Below, piece by piece: positions 26,477 through 35,676 of a DNA stretch of 64,000 nt. The notes beneath the pieces are model-generated. The model was not told where the DNA came from and searched no databases. It worked only from the letters and a program-made list of their open reading frames with translations. This stretch comes from Candidatus Poribacteria bacterium (GTDB lineage Bacteria; Poribacteria; WGA-4E; PCPOR2b). Location: the NCBI GenBank assembly GCA_022822005.1, contig JAJECO010000062.1, positions 124,001-188,000 of the forward strand, in the 5' to 3' direction. Position numbers and translations under genes: made by a program. How positions within the stretch are numbered: the stretch's first letter is position 1; each line of letters starts with the position of its first letter.

Positions 26477-26899
26477 ATGGCTGAGGAAGTGGTGGTAATA
26501 GAGAAAGTCATAGCAAAAGAACCACTTACAAAGGAAATGATTGAAGCAGGTGCCAACGTCTTGCGTCACCTCAATAAAGCGAATCTTGATGTTCGGGCGG
26601 CTTTGTGGATCTACCGGTTGGAATCAAATTCTTGGCGTCTTGTTCTCGCCCTGCCCGAAGTAGAAAAAGATGGACCGCTGAAAAGTTATACGAAAATACG
26701 GCGTATCCTCTCCCAGATTCCAGACAACCAGCCCCGTCTGACTCTATCCGATATCAAGGTATCCGAAACCAATCATGGCTTGATTACTGCGTTGCGAAAG
26801 AGAAATAGTCTTGCAAATAAAGAGTTTCCGCAACATGTTTATCATGTTGGAGGAAATGATCACCACGTTGACGAGGGATATGTTTATCAACTGCTGTAA
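26477..26899 (+). CDS. Hypothetical soluble protein
   Basis: Not recognised. About 140 residues, charged, without membrane segment or clear signal. It reads MAEEVVVIEKVIAKEPLTKE at the start and has RAALWIYRLESNSWRLVLALP and LRKRNSLANKEFPQHVYHVGG further on. The frame opens at GTG 26444, but ATG 26477 with GGAG upstream is preferred. It lies between the small membrane protein and the DUF4175 gene and may belong to a short operon with the former. The LWIYRLESNSWRLVLA region reads like a beta sheet, so this may be a small alpha/beta domain. Confidence 0.55.
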   Translation: MAEEVVVIEKVIAKEPLTKEMIEAGANVLRHLNKANLDVRAALWIYRLESNSWRLVLALPEVEKDGPLKSYTKIRRILSQIPDNQPRLTLSDIKVSETNHGLITALRKRNSLANKEFPQHVYHVGGNDHHVDEGYVYQLL

Positions 26900-26933
26900 C
26901 ACTGTAAAATAAAAAACAAATTGGAGACAAACA

Positions 26934-29900
26934 ATGGCAGTAAGGGAAGGTTACGCAGAGTTACAAGCAAGAGTCTTGGAAGCCCGACGTGTTTGGAAAC
27001 GGACACTATTTTGGACAGGTTGTGCGATTGCTATCGTTGGATTGATTGCGATTCTCGCTGGGGCAGCGATTGTAGACCTACTGATGCCGCTGCCGGGCAG
27101 CGTTCGTATTGTGTTACTCGTCGGTATAGTTGGCGCTGTAGGCTATCTGCTTTATAGATACCTTATTCAACCGCTTCGGGTGAAACTGACGCCGCACGAT
27201 GTCGCGCTCAACGTCGAGCGGAAACATCGAGATCTTGAGGATCGCCTTGTCAGTGCCCTTCAGTTTGGTGAGGTGGAAACCGAAGATCCGATCAAATCAC
27301 ATCTGTTGCAGCGATTGGTTACGGATGCTGTGGAACGGACTGAAGAAATCGATTTCAAGGCAACGGTCGATAAACGCAAAAAACGCAAGCACGTCGGTAT
27401 TGCGGTTGCCGTGTTCGCTGGCTGCGCGCTTCTGGCTCTGATCTTTCCCACCGAACTTAACACCTCTCTGAATCGCCTATTGAGCCCTTGGGAAAAAACC
27501 GAACCGGTATTTGCGACAAAACTGACCGTCGATCCGGGGGACGCTCGTATTTTACGGGGTCGAAGCCTCGCAATTAACCTCGAAGTGACCGGCAAATCCG
27601 CGGACAAGGCGCGGCTCGTTTATACAAAGCAGGTCCCAGCTGCTGACACGGAACCGCAGCGTCAAGAGATTGATATGGTGCGGATCGAGGGTGAAAAGCG
27701 CAGGTTTGGCTACGAAATCTTTAATATCAGTGAGAATATGGAATACTATGTGGCGGCGAACGAAGCGGAATCGGCGCGCTATACCGTTGAAGTATTTGAC
27801 ACCCCCAAAGTTACTGCTATTGAGGTTTCCTACACCTATCCCGAATACACAAAATTGAAACCGATCACGCAGCAGGGGGATGGGAACATCCGCGCTGTCG
27901 CCGGTTCTCAAGCAGAAGTCCGCATCACAACGAACAAAGCCATCCAATCAGCGGGGCTCACAGTGGAACCGCAAGATCCGACCTCCATGCTTATCTCCGA
28001 CGGAAACACGCTTACCACGAGCCTTGATGTGTTGAACGACGGAAAGTACACCGTTGAACTGCTTTGTGTCGATGGCTTCAATAATCAGACTCCGATCGAA
28101 TATACCGTTACAGCGATCCCCGATAAGCCACCTGAGATTGTTATCAAGGAACCGGGGAGAGATATAAAAGCCACGAAATTAGAAGAGGTCAAGATTCTTG
28201 CAGAGGCGACGGACGACTACGGCGTTGAAAACATGACGTTGAAGTACAGCATCGGATCCGGTGAACCACAAGAATTGCCGGTGGAAACGGTCGAGGTAAA
28301 AGCGGAAAAAATTATCTCTGGTGCTTACGTTTTCTATCTCGAAGAGCTCGATGTGGAGCCGGGGGAACTCATCTCCTATTACGCCCAAGCCACCGACAAC
28401 AACACGCGGACAGGTCCAGGGGTAAGCACCTCTGAACTTTATTTTATCGAGGTGCGCCCGTTCAATGAGCGGTATATGCAGATGGAGGTAGAAGGGCAGC
28501 AAGGTCCAGCGGAACAACCATTCCCCAATTTAATAGCGGATCAGCGGAAAATTATCAAGAACACATGGAAGCACATCCACTCTCGACCATCGCCTGTGAC
28601 GGAAGACTACCAATCCTCCGTCAAAAAGATAGGTGAAGAGCAGGATCAACTCAAAGGCAAGACGCAGCGGGCTGTCGATGAGCTGAGTATGTCGATGCGC
28701 GATGCAAATGTAGCCCCCGAAATGCTGATGAATTTGGAGCAGGCTGTCACCAAGATGGGTGAAGCAACCGACGAACTCCATGCCGTAAATCCGAAAGCGG
28801 CACTTCCGCATGAACAGGACGCTCTCGAACTCCTCACCAAAGCCATGATGGACTTAGATAAAGTCTTAACGCAAATGCGGTCGAATGGCAGCCAAGCAGC
28901 TGCCGATAATATAGAGATGGATATGGAGGACCTCCAAGACGCTATTGAGCAGGATGAAAACGAATTAGATGAGCAGATGGCAGAGCAAACGCAGGAACTA
29001 TTGGACCAGGCAAGAGATATGCTCGGTCAACAGGAACAACTCACAGAACAGAGCCAGCGGCTGGCACGGGAGCAGCAGCCTTCACAGCGAGAGATGCAGC
29101 AAAATAGCCAGCAAGAGGGACAGTTAGCGGGACAAGCCCAGCAAATGGGGGAACAAGCCCAACAGATGGGGCAAGCGTCCGGTCAGGGGGCCGCCCAGAA
29201 CAGCACAGGGCAGCGCATGGTTCAAGCGGGCGAAGCGTTGCAACAGGCATCTGAAAATATGCAGGAAGCCTCGAAAAACATGGGGGCTGGACAGGCGCAG
29301 ATGGGTGCGGCGAAAGGTCAAAAAGCCGAAGAAAACTTGCAGCAGGCGATCGAGGAGCTTGAGAAGGTCGCCGCACAGTATACCGATCAAGCGCTTGAAG
29401 AGGCAACTGAAGTGATCGACCGGATCATAACCGAGCAATCGGAGATCCGAGAGCAGACGGCAACCCTTGAGGAAGAAACCCGACAGAATGGGGTGGGGCT
29501 TGAGGATCTACGGAACGCCTCTCAGTTGGCAAATGAACAGCGAACCCTCCGTCGAGACCTTGAGCAGCTGCAACGTAGCCTCTCGAATCTACGGGAGACG
29601 CTCAGCGAGAATGAGCCCCAAGCGGCACGCAACGTCGCGGACGCCAACCGTCGCCTCATTGAGGAACAGGTATCTGGAAACATGGAGGACGCACAGCGGG
29701 CATTGCAGTGGCGGAATTTCCAATCCTCGGAGCGGGAGCAACGGGAGGTTCTGGATACCCTCTTGGAGGCACGCGATGACCTACAACAAGCGCGGACAAA
29801 TTTAGCGGAGACAGAGGAGGAGCGACTCGACGCGGCGTTGGAACAGATCGAAAGTTGGGCAGCTCAGATGGAAGACATCCAGCGCGAACTTGAGGGGATG

Positions 29901-30308
29901 GACAACCAAGAAACGCCGTTAACACCGGAACAGGAGGCACGGCAGCAGCAGCTGTCTGAACAGCAGGCGCAGATACAGGAGCGTGCCCAAGAAGCAATGG
30001 AGGCACAGGGACAAGGAGATGCTCAGGGGGAGGAACAGGCACAGACTGGAGGTGCGGATTCAGATCGCGAACTCAGGGAACTCTGGCTTGATGCGATCCG
30101 TGCGATGAGCAATCGTCCGGGAACTCGGAGGGCACCGTTTCCCGTCTACGATCTCTCTCTGCGCGAACTCAGGAAACTTGAGCGAGCAATTGAAGAGCGC
30201 CTCACTGTAATTCAGGAAAAGAAGCAACTCGCGCAGGTACTTAAAGAGGATGTGCCGCCTGAATACCGGAAAATGGTTGATCAGTATTATGAATTTCTAG
30301 CAAAGTGA
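26934..30308 (+). CDS. Giant DUF4175-like membrane protein with long coiled coil
   Basis: This 1124-residue protein has three membrane helices near the N-terminus (about 25-50, 56-79 and 148-170), then immunoglobulin-like extracellular domains (about 180-500). A very long Gln/Glu/Ala-rich coiled coil follows (about 540-1045; for example REQQPSQREMQQNSQQEG), and then a basic C-terminal helix pair (RRAPFPVYDLSLRELRKLE). This matches the DUF4175 / TIGR02302 type, whose genes often occur near MoxR-Bat clusters; here the Bat-like genes are 9-15 kb away. A role in envelope organisation is likely but unproven. The ATG at 26934 follows TTGGAGACA. Confidence 0.8.
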   Translation: MAVREGYAELQARVLEARRVWKRTLFWTGCAIAIVGLIAILAGAAIVDLLMPLPGSVRIVLLVGIVGAVGYLLYRYLIQPLRVKLTPHDVALNVERKHRDLEDRLVSALQFGEVETEDPIKSHLLQRLVTDAVERTEEIDFKATVDKRKKRKHVGIAVAVFAGCALLALIFPTELNTSLNRLLSPWEKTEPVFATKLTVDPGDARILRGRSLAINLEVTGKSADKARLVYTKQVPAADTEPQRQEIDMVRIEGEKRRFGYEIFNISENMEYYVAANEAESARYTVEVFDTPKVTAIEVSYTYPEYTKLKPITQQGDGNIRAVAGSQAEVRITTNKAIQSAGLTVEPQDPTSMLISDGNTLTTSLDVLNDGKYTVELLCVDGFNNQTPIEYTVTAIPDKPPEIVIKEPGRDIKATKLEEVKILAEATDDYGVENMTLKYSIGSGEPQELPVETVEVKAEKIISGAYVFYLEELDVEPGELISYYAQATDNNTRTGPGVSTSELYFIEVRPFNERYMQMEVEGQQGPAEQPFPNLIADQRKIIKNTWKHIHSRPSPVTEDYQSSVKKIGEEQDQLKGKTQRAVDELSMSMRDANVAPEMLMNLEQAVTKMGEATDELHAVNPKAALPHEQDALELLTKAMMDLDKVLTQMRSNGSQAAADNIEMDMEDLQDAIEQDENELDEQMAEQTQELLDQARDMLGQQEQLTEQSQRLAREQQPSQREMQQNSQQEGQLAGQAQQMGEQAQQMGQASGQGAAQNSTGQRMVQAGEALQQASENMQEASKNMGAGQAQMGAAKGQKAEENLQQAIEELEKVAAQYTDQALEEATEVIDRIITEQSEIREQTATLEEETRQNGVGLEDLRNASQLANEQRTLRRDLEQLQRSLSNLRETLSENEPQAARNVADANRRLIEEQVSGNMEDAQRALQWRNFQSSEREQREVLDTLLEARDDLQQARTNLAETEEERLDAALEQIESWAAQMEDIQRELEGMDNQETPLTPEQEARQQQLSEQQAQIQERAQEAMEAQGQGDAQGEEQAQTGGADSDRELRELWLDAIRAMSNRPGTRRAPFPVYDLSLRELRKLERAIEERLTVIQEKKQLAQVLKEDVPPEYRKMVDQYYEFLAK

Positions 30309-30362
30309 GGCATAATGCGTGAATTCAAAAGTCGAAATGAACGTATTTGTGGAGGTAATGAT

Positions 30363-30716
30363 ATGTCGCTTTTAATTGAATCCGAGCCAATTCCACTAGA
30401 GACAGATACTGACGGCGTTGTTCGCGTTGGTGGGACCCGTATAACACTCGATACAATTGTAGCTGCGTTTAGTCAAGGTGCAACAGCGGAAGAGATTACG
30501 CATCAGTACCCCGCCCTCAATCTAGCCGATGTATATGCCGTGATTGCATATTATCTGCGACAACGTGAGGCGGTCGAATCCTACTTGCAACACCAACAAA
30601 AGGAGTCGGACAACATACGCAAGCAGAATGAATCTCGTTTTGACCCGAACGGCGTGCGCGACCGTCTTTTAGCTCGACGTACTAAGCGGGAGACTGATGT
30701 TGCGGTTAGCTGCTGA
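30363..30716 (+). CDS. DUF433-family protein (antitoxin-like)
   Basis: This 117-residue protein has the DUF433 core: VVRVGGTRITLDTIVAAFSQGATAEEITHQYPALNLADVYAVIAYYL. DUF433 proteins have a winged-helix-like fold and are usually the antitoxin or DNA-binding half of a pair with a PIN-like (DUF5615) toxin. No toxin gene follows; the next 400 bases are repeats. The ATG at 30363 has GGAGGT six bases upstream. It starts 55 bases after the DUF4175 gene, so it may simply be its last co-transcribed gene. Confidence 0.8.
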   Translation: MSLLIESEPIPLETDTDGVVRVGGTRITLDTIVAAFSQGATAEEITHQYPALNLADVYAVIAYYLRQREAVESYLQHQQKESDNIRKQNESRFDPNGVRDRLLARRTKRETDVAVSC

Positions 30717-30767
30717 CGAGATTTTTAATAACAAGATCGTCTGAATTCTATAACCAATTTATAACAT

Positions 30768-30975
30768 TAACGCAAGTTGCTGGTGATGTGAAATGTCGCA
30801 AAGCGGAAGCATGAAAACGAAATCGAGTTCCTCACCGCTCGCAGTGGATTGACAAATCCACTGCACACGCGCAAAGATGGCTCCGCTCCGCCTGTCCCGA
30901 TCTTATAGGGGAGAGTCTAAGACTTGGATATGTCTATCCAAGCCGAGCGGGTTTAGCAACTAGCAACTCAGGTAA
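30768..30975. repeat. R1 MITE-like element
   Basis: A full-length copy of about 208 bases. It starts TAACGCAAGTTGCTGG and ends with a near-complement, AGCAACTCAGGTAA; TAACATTA-like bases flank both ends, possibly a target duplication. The two internal hairpins are present, plus a 35-base insert not found in the 16978 copy. There is no open reading frame. Confidence 0.8.
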
Positions 30976-31108
30976 CATTAGTGGACCTTAGAATTAATGA
31001 GACACTCAAAACCGGTGCGGTTAGAAACCGCACCTACCGGCCCCGATAAATCCCCGATGAATCGGGATAGGTGGGATGCAAGCACCTACAGTTGACTACC
31101 TAAGCCCT
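30976..31108. repeat. Composite element: R2 left half joined to R3 right half
   Basis: Bases 30979-31040 match the R2 left end and hairpin (AGTGGACCTTAGAATTAATG, then GGTGCGGTTAGAAACCGCACC). From about 31070, GATGCAAGCACCTACAG onwards matches the right part of the R3 copy at 17150. The joint suggests recombination between families. It directly follows an R1 copy. Confidence 0.6.
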
Positions 31109-31127
31109 CAATGTAAAGGATCCATAT

Positions 31128-31946
31128 ATGGAAAATACTGAAGCCGTTAGTCTTACTCCGGCACAACGGTTGCATTTCGACATCTACGGTTTCGTACTGT
31201 TAGAAAACGTTCTGACCGCCGATGAAGTCGCTCGCATGAAGGACGCACTCCATCGGATGAATGCTGATCCAGACCTTGAGTCCAAACGGGTCTACGCCCA
31301 TCGGCGTGGCGAACACCACGTACTGTTAGGAAATCTGGTGGAATATGACCCCGCCCTGTTGGAATATGCCGCCCATCCCAAATTAGTGCCGCTCGTTGAG
31401 GAGGTGGTTGGCGGCGAGGTTCGCCTTGAGGAGAGCGAGGCGATTATCAATCGTAGGGATCCGGAGGCGGATATTGAGGAACTCCACAAACGACGCTATA
31501 ACCCGACCGGATTCCATCGTGGGACGCAGCACGGTTGGGGAACCTATATCGAACAGAGCAAATTCCACTGCATCTTTGTCAAGACGTTGACCTATCTCAC
31601 CGATGTGGGACCTGACGATGGTGGCACCTGCTTTATCCCCGGCAGCCACCGGCTCACATGGGACAGGGAAGCGATGATCGAAGCTGCCCTTGCTGATGAC
31701 AAACTGATCTATCAGGTTGAGGCAACCGCTGGCTCGACCCTGCTCTTTCCGGAATCGCTTATCCACAGTACGACCGCCATCCGTAGCGACAAGGAGCGTA
31801 CAATCCTTGTCGCTGGGTATACTCCACCGATGGTGCGCGAATGGCCCGGTAATGAAGTCAGTCCTGAGTTTATCGAAACCTTGCCTGAAGAGATTAAGCC
31901 GCTTATATCTGGGAGTGATAGTTGGCGTTGGAAAAGACGGTATTAA
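31128..31946 (+). CDS. PhyH family protein 3, HxG variant (possible halogenase-like)
   Basis: This 272-residue PhyH-fold protein has GFHRGTQHG at the first metal motif: His130 is kept, but the position of the iron-binding Asp is Gly132. The distal His213 (LIHSTTAIRS), Arg224 and PGSH (171-174) are kept. In Fe/2-oxoglutarate halogenases such as SyrB2 and WelO5 the Asp is replaced by Ala or Gly so that chloride can bind iron. A loss-of-activity variant is the main alternative, as no other halogenase feature can be tested by eye. The DNA reads CAT CGT GGG, so the Gly is real in this sequence. The ATG at 31128 is preceded by AAAGGA. Confidence 0.85.
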   Translation: MENTEAVSLTPAQRLHFDIYGFVLLENVLTADEVARMKDALHRMNADPDLESKRVYAHRRGEHHVLLGNLVEYDPALLEYAAHPKLVPLVEEVVGGEVRLEESEAIINRRDPEADIEELHKRRYNPTGFHRGTQHGWGTYIEQSKFHCIFVKTLTYLTDVGPDDGGTCFIPGSHRLTWDREAMIEAALADDKLIYQVEATAGSTLLFPESLIHSTTAIRSDKERTILVAGYTPPMVREWPGNEVSPEFIETLPEEIKPLISGSDSWRWKRRY

Positions 31947-31979
31947 TCACGGATGAATAGTCTGAATCAGGATTTTCAA

Positions 31980-32101
31980 GATTAAAAGAAAAAAGGAACG
32001 CAAGGACACTAGGACGCTAGGACGCAAAAAAAACAGAGAAAAAAAGAAGCACCTTTGTGTCTTTGCCCCTTTGCGTCATTGCGTTAAATATTGTTTTCAC
32101 G
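31980..32101. repeat. R5 repeat (AACGCAAGGACGC ... GCGTCATTGCGTT)
   Basis: An A-rich block AAAAAAGGAACGCAAGGAC faces an inverted TTTGCGTCATTGCGTT, so the region can fold on itself. A second copy is at 41320-41421, and a divergent one is near 57211-57295. It lies in the 449-base gap 31947-32395. Confidence 0.65.
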
Positions 32102-32142
32102 CTTTATCTGTGAATCCGCGCTATCCGCAATCTAATTTAAAG

Positions 32143-32370
32143 TAACGCAAGTTACTAGTGATGTAAAATGTCGCAAAGCGGAAGAATGAAAACGAAATCG
32201 AGTATCTCACGGCTCGCGGTGGATTGACAAATCCACCGCACACGCGCAAAGATGGCTCCGCTCCGCCTGTCCCGCTTGTCCCGATTTATCGAGGATCTTA
32301 TCGGGGAGAGTCTAAGACTTGGATATGTCTATCCAAGCCGAGCGGGTTTGATAACTAACAACTTAGGTTA
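32143..32370. repeat. R1 MITE-like element
   Basis: A full copy: terminal repeats TAACGCAAGTTACTAG and CTAACAACTTAGGTTA, internal hairpins GCGGTGGATT/AATCCACCGC and CTTGGATA/TATCCAAG. The first stem here has compensating changes (A-T pair replaced by G-C in both arms) compared with other copies, a sign that the structure is maintained. Confidence 0.8.
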
Positions 32371-32395
32371 AAGTAGCAAAAAGAGGAATCAATAG

Positions 32396-32704
32396 ATGCC
32401 AAATGTTAAAATGTATACAACCAGTTTTTGCCCATACTGCTACAAGGCAAAAGATATCCTTGACAGGTTGGGGATCGAATTTGAAGAGATCAACATCCAA
32501 GGGAATCCCGGGATGCGTGATGAGATCGAGGAATTAACCGGTCGCCGCGATGTGCCGCAGATCTTTATCGATGATCAGCATATTGGCGACGACGATGATT
32601 TAGCGGAACTTATGCAATCGGGAAAACTGAACGAAATTTTCAATATAGAAGGAGAAACAGATGGCAGAAATAAAAAACGGAAGCGATGGTTTGGAAGAGC
32701 GTAA
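32396..32704 (+). CDS. Glutaredoxin
   Basis: This 102-residue protein of the glutaredoxin-3 type has CPYC at residues 12-15, the conserved DVPQIFIDDQHIGDDDDLAEL (cis-Pro and glutathione-site region), and a longer basic tail that reads into the next gene. It reduces disulfides, usually with glutathione. The next gene is a thioredoxin-reductase-like flavoprotein whose start overlaps this one by 44 bases, so the pair may form one electron chain. The start follows AAAGAGGAATCA. Confidence 0.9.
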   Translation: MPNVKMYTTSFCPYCYKAKDILDRLGIEFEEINIQGNPGMRDEIEELTGRRDVPQIFIDDQHIGDDDDLAELMQSGKLNEIFNIEGETDGRNKKRKRWFGRA

Positions 32705-33632
32705 TATCATCATTATCGGTGGCGGCACGGCGGGTTTTGCAGCGGGGGTCTATACCTCACGTGCCATGCTGGAGCCGCTACTCATCACCGGAGACGCACT
32801 CGGTGGACAACTCTCACTGACGCTTGACCTCGAGAACTATCCCGGCTTCTTCGGGACCGAAGCCGCAGAATTTATCACAGGGATGCAGAAACAGGCCGAG
32901 CGTTTTGGAACCGAGGTAAAGTTTGATATGGTAACGGATGTGGACTTCAACCGCCACCCGTTCTACCTGAAGACCTATGACCAAGAATACCTCGCCAAAT
33001 CGGTTATCATTTGCACCGGCGCTTCGCCACGGACCCTGGACATCCCCGGCGAAGAGGGGTACGGCGGACGTGGTGTCTCCTACTGCGCTACCTGCGACGG
33101 ATTCTTTTTCCAGAACCAACGGCTCATTGTTGTCGGTGGAGGCGATGCCGCCCTTGAAGAAGGGATATTCCTGACAAAGTATGCGTCGGAGGTCTATGTT
33201 GTTCACCGCCGAGATCAACTCCGCGCCAGCCAGATTATGCAGGAACGCGCCTTCAAGAACGATAAAATCAAGTTCATCTGGGATACGGTTGTCGAAGAGA
33301 TTCAGGGAGACGACGAAAAGGTTACCGGCGCGCTGCTCAGAAATGTGAAGACCGACGAAAAGCAGGTGTTCCCGATTGATGGCGTGTTTATTTTTATCGG
33401 ACACATTCCGAACACCGAGCTATTCACAGGCGTGATCGATATGGATGATCAGGACTACCTTGTCGTGGACCAGCTTCAGCGCACCAATATCGACGGCGTT
33501 TTTGCAGCGGGTGACGTGCATGACCACGTTTTCCGTCAAGCGATAACGGCGGCGGGTGCCGGTGCTGCAGCGGCTATCTCGGCGGAGAAGTTCATCGCTG
33601 AATTGGAGAATCGCGCTTATCCGGGACAGTAA
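32661..33632 (+). CDS. trxB: Thioredoxin reductase-like flavoprotein
   Basis: This 323-residue protein has the FAD motif IIIIGGGTAGFAAG at about 17-30, the redox-active CATC at 142-145 (VSYCATCDG), the NADPH motif VVGGGDAALEEG, and GVFAAGDV near the end. It is the standard length for low-molecular-weight TrxB, which moves electrons from NADPH to thioredoxin or glutaredoxin. It overlaps the glutaredoxin gene by 44 bases in another frame; AGAAGGAGAAACAG precedes the ATG. Electrons from such a system could feed the peroxiredoxin-like and AhpD-like selenoproteins. Confidence 0.93.
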   Translation: MAEIKNGSDGLEERNIIIIGGGTAGFAAGVYTSRAMLEPLLITGDALGGQLSLTLDLENYPGFFGTEAAEFITGMQKQAERFGTEVKFDMVTDVDFNRHPFYLKTYDQEYLAKSVIICTGASPRTLDIPGEEGYGGRGVSYCATCDGFFFQNQRLIVVGGGDAALEEGIFLTKYASEVYVVHRRDQLRASQIMQERAFKNDKIKFIWDTVVEEIQGDDEKVTGALLRNVKTDEKQVFPIDGVFIFIGHIPNTELFTGVIDMDDQDYLVVDQLQRTNIDGVFAAGDVHDHVFRQAITAAGAGAAAAISAEKFIAELENRAYPGQ

Positions 33633-34056
33633 GTTTGTATTTTCAGGCACAAGTCCTCGATGGATCGGGATTAAGAAACCTGCCCCCTACATTTGGTTGA
33701 TTCCTGTAGGGGCAACCCTCGTGGTTGTCCTATTGTAGGTCGATTTTCCAAAATCGACATCGGAGCGTCGAGATATGAACCTCGACCTACGGGACGACAT
33801 CAATACCCGTAGGTCGGGCCTCCCCGGTCACGGGATCCTCTCGGATTTGCCCACCCCATAGCCCCAGAGGGGCGGTATGTATATAGCAGCACCGAACCCC
33901 TACACAACCAAGCCCCAGCGGGGCGACATGTGATACGGTAACGAAAAAGTTATGAAGCTAAAGAAAAAACCGTTACGATGTGGAATAGGGCTTATGTCCC
34001 TCCTTCATCGCGTTTTTGATTCTCCTACGCTGCAGAATATGAGGAGCATGCTTTTC
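33633..34056. other. Repeat-rich intergenic stretch
   Basis: Contains the R4 repeat (33651-33733, shared with 58868-58936), a perfect hairpin GTCGATTTT-CC-AAAATCGAC (about 33740-33760), and a 22-base motif at 33911-33932, including AGCCCCAGCGGGGCGACATG, that recurs inverted at 61172-61193. The frame of the next gene opens at 33952, but the region up to 34056 looks untranslated. No promoter is clear. Confidence 0.5.
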
Positions 34057-35490
34057 ATGCCGGTAAAGATAGGGGTGGTAATCACCGTTGTTCTTACAGT
34101 ATTGTTTAACATCGGCTGTAGCAGTGAAGGAGTATTTGAAAATCCTGACAGTATTGAGGTTACAACACTCAGTGCGATACAGGGAAAAACAGGACACCTC
34201 GTAAATTTTACGATAGGTAAAGATACGACAGGAACAACAAAACGCGCGGTGCTGGCTTTGCGAGACAAAGAGGTGAGTCCGGCCGCATTGTACATAGTAC
34301 TTGAAAGCGGTAACGCTGGTCTGCACAGATTGATTGACCTTCTGAAGAACGCATCTGACATTGCTATTGTTCCTGACCTGCCGGAAAATACAAAGCCGTT
34401 AACTAGACTATGGTTGAACTCCGGTGAAGGGCACCGATATGCGGGATTTTTGCGAATCACTGCATCAACGGGCACACAGTACCTGTCAATCCGAGGAACT
34501 CTCTCACAAGAAAGAAAAAATTGGTATCTCAGAGAGTTTGCAAAGCCTCCGACAGCAATATATACGACACCAACAATCATTATTGATGAAATAACCTTTG
34601 ATGATCTGAATTTCTACATTCATGGTGACGGAACAAATGACGAACCCATAAAACGCAAAAACAACCAACAAAATCGACAGGATTTTATTGGCTGTGTGTT
34701 TGTTCCAAAAGTAAACAGAGAAAATCTTGTTTACATGAAATCAGTACGACCGTTCTCACAGCCTCTGCCTGGTGTTACGGTAACAATCATGTCAGGAAAA
34801 AGGTCGGGTGAAAGCACGGTCACCGATCAGAATGGACAATATGTCTTCCAAGATGTACAAGAAGATGCACTGTATCTTCTTGCGGAAAAAGAACACTTCG
34901 AGCCCAAAGAAGTCATCGTGCACCGATCTCGTCAGACAATATTGGCAAACGGAGATGTGCCGAATCATGTTGGGAATAATCCCCAAAAAATACCCGGCAA
35001 CATACTAATAGGTCAGGTATGGCCTGAACCCATACGACCCTTACTGCAGCAACAACCAGTAGTAAGCGACCCCTTGTTCATCATCGCAGATTTGCACAAA
35101 AAAAGGGGGGGGTTATATGATTCGGGGATAGTTGTGATTGATAAAAATATATACACCCCTCATTATGTTGCTCATATAGCAAATATCTTTGCACACGAAA
35201 TCGCTCACATGCGTCAACACGCGATAGTTTCTGCTGACGGCAGTGGGAATATGTTTAGCTGGGTACACACTCCCGAAGGCAGGGCATTTGCAGAAGCAAG
35301 GCAAAAAGACTGGAACGAGGTCGGTAAGGCTAACATTGACCGTATTCCCGGCTTTTCCTCTCTTGTTGAAAATGCGGCGGAGATCTGTGCCTATTACTGG
35401 ACAGGTGAGAACAGAAGGCTCTATGAAAATCCAAGAGTCACAGCACCCAATCGCTTCAAATGGGCACAAGAGTGGCTCAAAAAGAAATAG
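34057..35490 (+). CDS. Lipoprotein with carboxypeptidase-regulatory-like domain and HExxH metalloprotease site
   Basis: This protein of about 477 residues opens with a lipoprotein signal (MPVKIGVVITVVLTV, then LFNIGC with the lipid-anchored Cys at 21). It has a beta-rich N-terminal half, a carboxypeptidase-regulatory-like domain (PLPGVTVTIMSGKRSGESTV, about residues 235-300), and a zinc-type motif HEIAH about 95 residues from the end (FAHEIAHMRQH). Glu residues in VENAAEICAYYW could be the third ligand. It is probably an outer-surface or periplasmic peptidase. ATG 34057 has GAGGAG ten bases away and gives a perfect signal; upstream starts (33952) are less likely. The base composition is AT-richer than its neighbours. 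Confidence 0.62.
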   Translation: MPVKIGVVITVVLTVLFNIGCSSEGVFENPDSIEVTTLSAIQGKTGHLVNFTIGKDTTGTTKRAVLALRDKEVSPAALYIVLESGNAGLHRLIDLLKNASDIAIVPDLPENTKPLTRLWLNSGEGHRYAGFLRITASTGTQYLSIRGTLSQERKNWYLREFAKPPTAIYTTPTIIIDEITFDDLNFYIHGDGTNDEPIKRKNNQQNRQDFIGCVFVPKVNRENLVYMKSVRPFSQPLPGVTVTIMSGKRSGESTVTDQNGQYVFQDVQEDALYLLAEKEHFEPKEVIVHRSRQTILANGDVPNHVGNNPQKIPGNILIGQVWPEPIRPLLQQQPVVSDPLFIIADLHKKRGGLYDSGIVVIDKNIYTPHYVAHIANIFAHEIAHMRQHAIVSADGSGNMFSWVHTPEGRAFAEARQKDWNEVGKANIDRIPGFSSLVENAAEICAYYWTGENRRLYENPRVTAPNRFKWAQEWLKKK

Positions 35491-35676
35491 ACAAACCCCG
35501 GCGAGGCGTTGCGAAGCACGACTTGGAACGTATTAGGGAGGCAAAGCAGGATTTACAAACGGCATTGAAATTCGCGGAATTAACAGGCGATAAACATCTG
35601 AAAACCCTAACAGATTCAAAAATTCACGCTATCCGTGTAATCTGCTTAACCCGTGATTCAGACAAGGAAACAAGAG

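Noticed and set aside
29041-30042. Long Pro/Leu-rich open frames opposite the DUF4175 coiled coil
   Set aside because: The low-complexity Gln/Glu codons of the coiled coil create open frames on the other strand; nothing supports translation.
30768-32370. Repeated hairpins resembling a CRISPR array
   Set aside because: The units are about 170-230 bases with inverted ends and scattered across the window, without regular spacers or cas genes.
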